A DNA stretch of 14,598 bases, taken from Chitinophagales bacterium. GTDB lineage: Bacteria; Bacteroidota; Bacteroidia; Chitinophagales; BACL12. Under the pieces are notes generated by a model, which did not search any database, had not been told where the DNA came from, and saw nothing but the letters and a program-made list of their open reading frames with translations. How positions within the stretch are numbered: the first letter of the stretch is position 1; each line of letters opens with the position of its first letter. Position numbers and translations under genes: made by a program. Shown here in pieces: positions 13,658 to 14,598 of this stretch. The stretch covers positions 1 through 14,598 of the forward strand of contig JACMJP010000213.1 in assembly GCA_014380545.1 (NCBI GenBank). Reading direction: 5' to 3'.

Positions 13658-14598
13658 TAGTTGATCTGCGCAGCGACACTTTTACAAAACCAACACAGGC
13701 AATGCGGGAATTTATGCTGCAGGCTGAAGTAGGTGATGATGTGTTTGGAGAAGATGTAACAGTGAATGCACTGGAAGAAAAGATCAAAAATATTTTAGGC
13801 GCAGAAGCAGCAGTATATTGCCCCACTGCAACAATGTGCAATCAAATTGCAATTAAATTATTAACCCGGCCGATGGATGAAATTATTTGCGATCGCACTG
13901 CACATATTTATAATTATGAAGTTGGTGGGATGGCTTTTCATTCAGGTTGTATTCCGAGATATGTATTTGGCAAAAGAGGAGTATTTACTGCGCAGGATGT
14001 AATTGATAACATTAATCCCGAAGATGTACATAAAACAATTACAAGATTAATTGTTATTGAAAATACAAGTAACCGTGGCGGAGGGAAAATATTTCCGTTA
14101 CAAACAATAAAAGAAATTAGAACTGCTTGCAATGAAAATAAATTAAAACTACATTTAGATGGTTCAAGATTATTTAATGCATTAGTGGAAACACGGGATG
14201 ATAAAACGGTATACGGAAAAATATTCGACACTATTACAATCTGTTTAAGTAAAGGGCTGGGTTGCCCTGCCGGTGCATTGTTAATATGCCAAAAAGAAAA
14301 CGAATTGGAAGCAAGAAGAATACGCAAAGCATTTGGGGGTGGTATGCGGCAAGCCGGAATTTTAGCAGCAGCAGGAATTTATGCATTAGATAATAATGTG
14401 GAAAGATTAAAAGAAGATCATGCACATGCAAAACAAATTGAAACAACATTACAACACTGTAAATATCTGAATGAAATTCTGCCGGTAGAAACAAACATCG
14501 TTATTTTTCAATTGAAGCAGAATGTTAAAGATTATTCCTTTATTCATTATTTATCAGAAAATAATATTAAAGCATTTGCAATCGGCGAAAACTGGATC
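13654..14598 (+). CDS. Low-specificity L-threonine aldolase, 3' end beyond the window
   Basis: A PLP enzyme of the beta-eliminating lyase (LtaE/GLY1) family that splits L-threonine or L-allo-threonine into glycine and acetaldehyde. The frame is open from ATG 13654 to the last base, giving 315 residues; full-length members have about 330-345, so only a short C-terminal part is missing. It begins MIVDLRSDTFTKPTQAMREF, typical of the family. EVGDDVFGED (30-39), DRTAHIYNYEVGG (79-91), the IENTSNRGGG block (about 136-145), LHLDGSRLFNA (about 168-178) and SKGLGCPAGALL with the PLP lysine at Lys200 are all intact. Its start codon overlaps the stop of the rhomboid gene. It is cut by the window edge, not by mutation. 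Confidence 0.95.
   Translation, partial: MIVDLRSDTFTKPTQAMREFMLQAEVGDDVFGEDVTVNALEEKIKNILGAEAAVYCPTATMCNQIAIKLLTRPMDEIICDRTAHIYNYEVGGMAFHSGCIPRYVFGKRGVFTAQDVIDNINPEDVHKTITRLIVIENTSNRGGGKIFPLQTIKEIRTACNENKLKLHLDGSRLFNALVETRDDKTVYGKIFDTITICLSKGLGCPAGALLICQKENELEARRIRKAFGGGMRQAGILAAAGIYALDNNVERLKEDHAHAKQIETTLQHCKYLNEILPVETNIVIFQLKQNVKDYSFIHYLSENNIKAFAIGENWI

Noticed and set aside
13938..14494. Minus-strand open frames opposite the threonine aldolase
   Set aside because: They are mirror frames of an intact PLP enzyme with all its motifs.

Overview
The window is a piece of ordinary-looking chromosome from a member of the Bacteroidota, most likely a Chitinophagaceae-type bacterium. Four things point there. 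A type IX secretion C-terminal sorting tail sits at the left edge. The Bacteroidota sigma-factor -7 element TAnnTTTG recurs just upstream of start codons. Shine-Dalgarno sequences are scarce in AT-rich DNA. A small DUF2795 protein is present, and most genes are housekeeping genes.

Layout. 1-99 is the 3' end of a secreted protein gene. 216-923 is an unrecognised lipoprotein. 926-2182 (minus) is a MacB/FtsX-type ABC permease, divergent from queA (2282-3331), which ends at a bidirectional hairpin terminator. On the minus strand follow a DUF2795 protein (3407-3628) and a PduO-type cobalamin adenosyltransferase (3736-4299). A SAM-dependent methyltransferase (4381-5331) faces a minus-strand cluster of an RDD membrane protein, gatC and a LolD/MacB-type ABC ATPase (6914 down to 5350). 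trpS (7020-8021) and a deoxynucleoside kinase with a long lysine-rich N-terminal tail (8025-8846) form a tight plus-strand pair, followed by a class-V PLP enzyme (8941-10125). About 0.8 kb without a convincing gene (10126-10934) holds several inverted repeats and a possible relic reading frame. Then come a membrane fatty-acid desaturase (10935-12029, minus) and a small lipoprotein (12154-12501, minus). A plus-strand run of rlmH, a rhomboid protease and a threonine aldolase continues past the right edge; the last two overlap by 4 bases.

The genes do not form one pathway. Themes are translation (queA, gatC, trpS, rlmH), nucleotide salvage (the kinase), envelope and membrane (permease/ATPase, desaturase, rhomboid, RDD protein, lipoproteins) and PLP or cobalamin cofactor enzymes. 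I see no defence system, mobile element, CRISPR array, tRNA or rRNA. The best candidates for something new are the histone-H1-like tail on the nucleoside kinase, the set of promoters placed so close to start codons that the mRNAs are probably leaderless or nearly so, and the structured non-coding stretch with a relic frame at 10220-10410.
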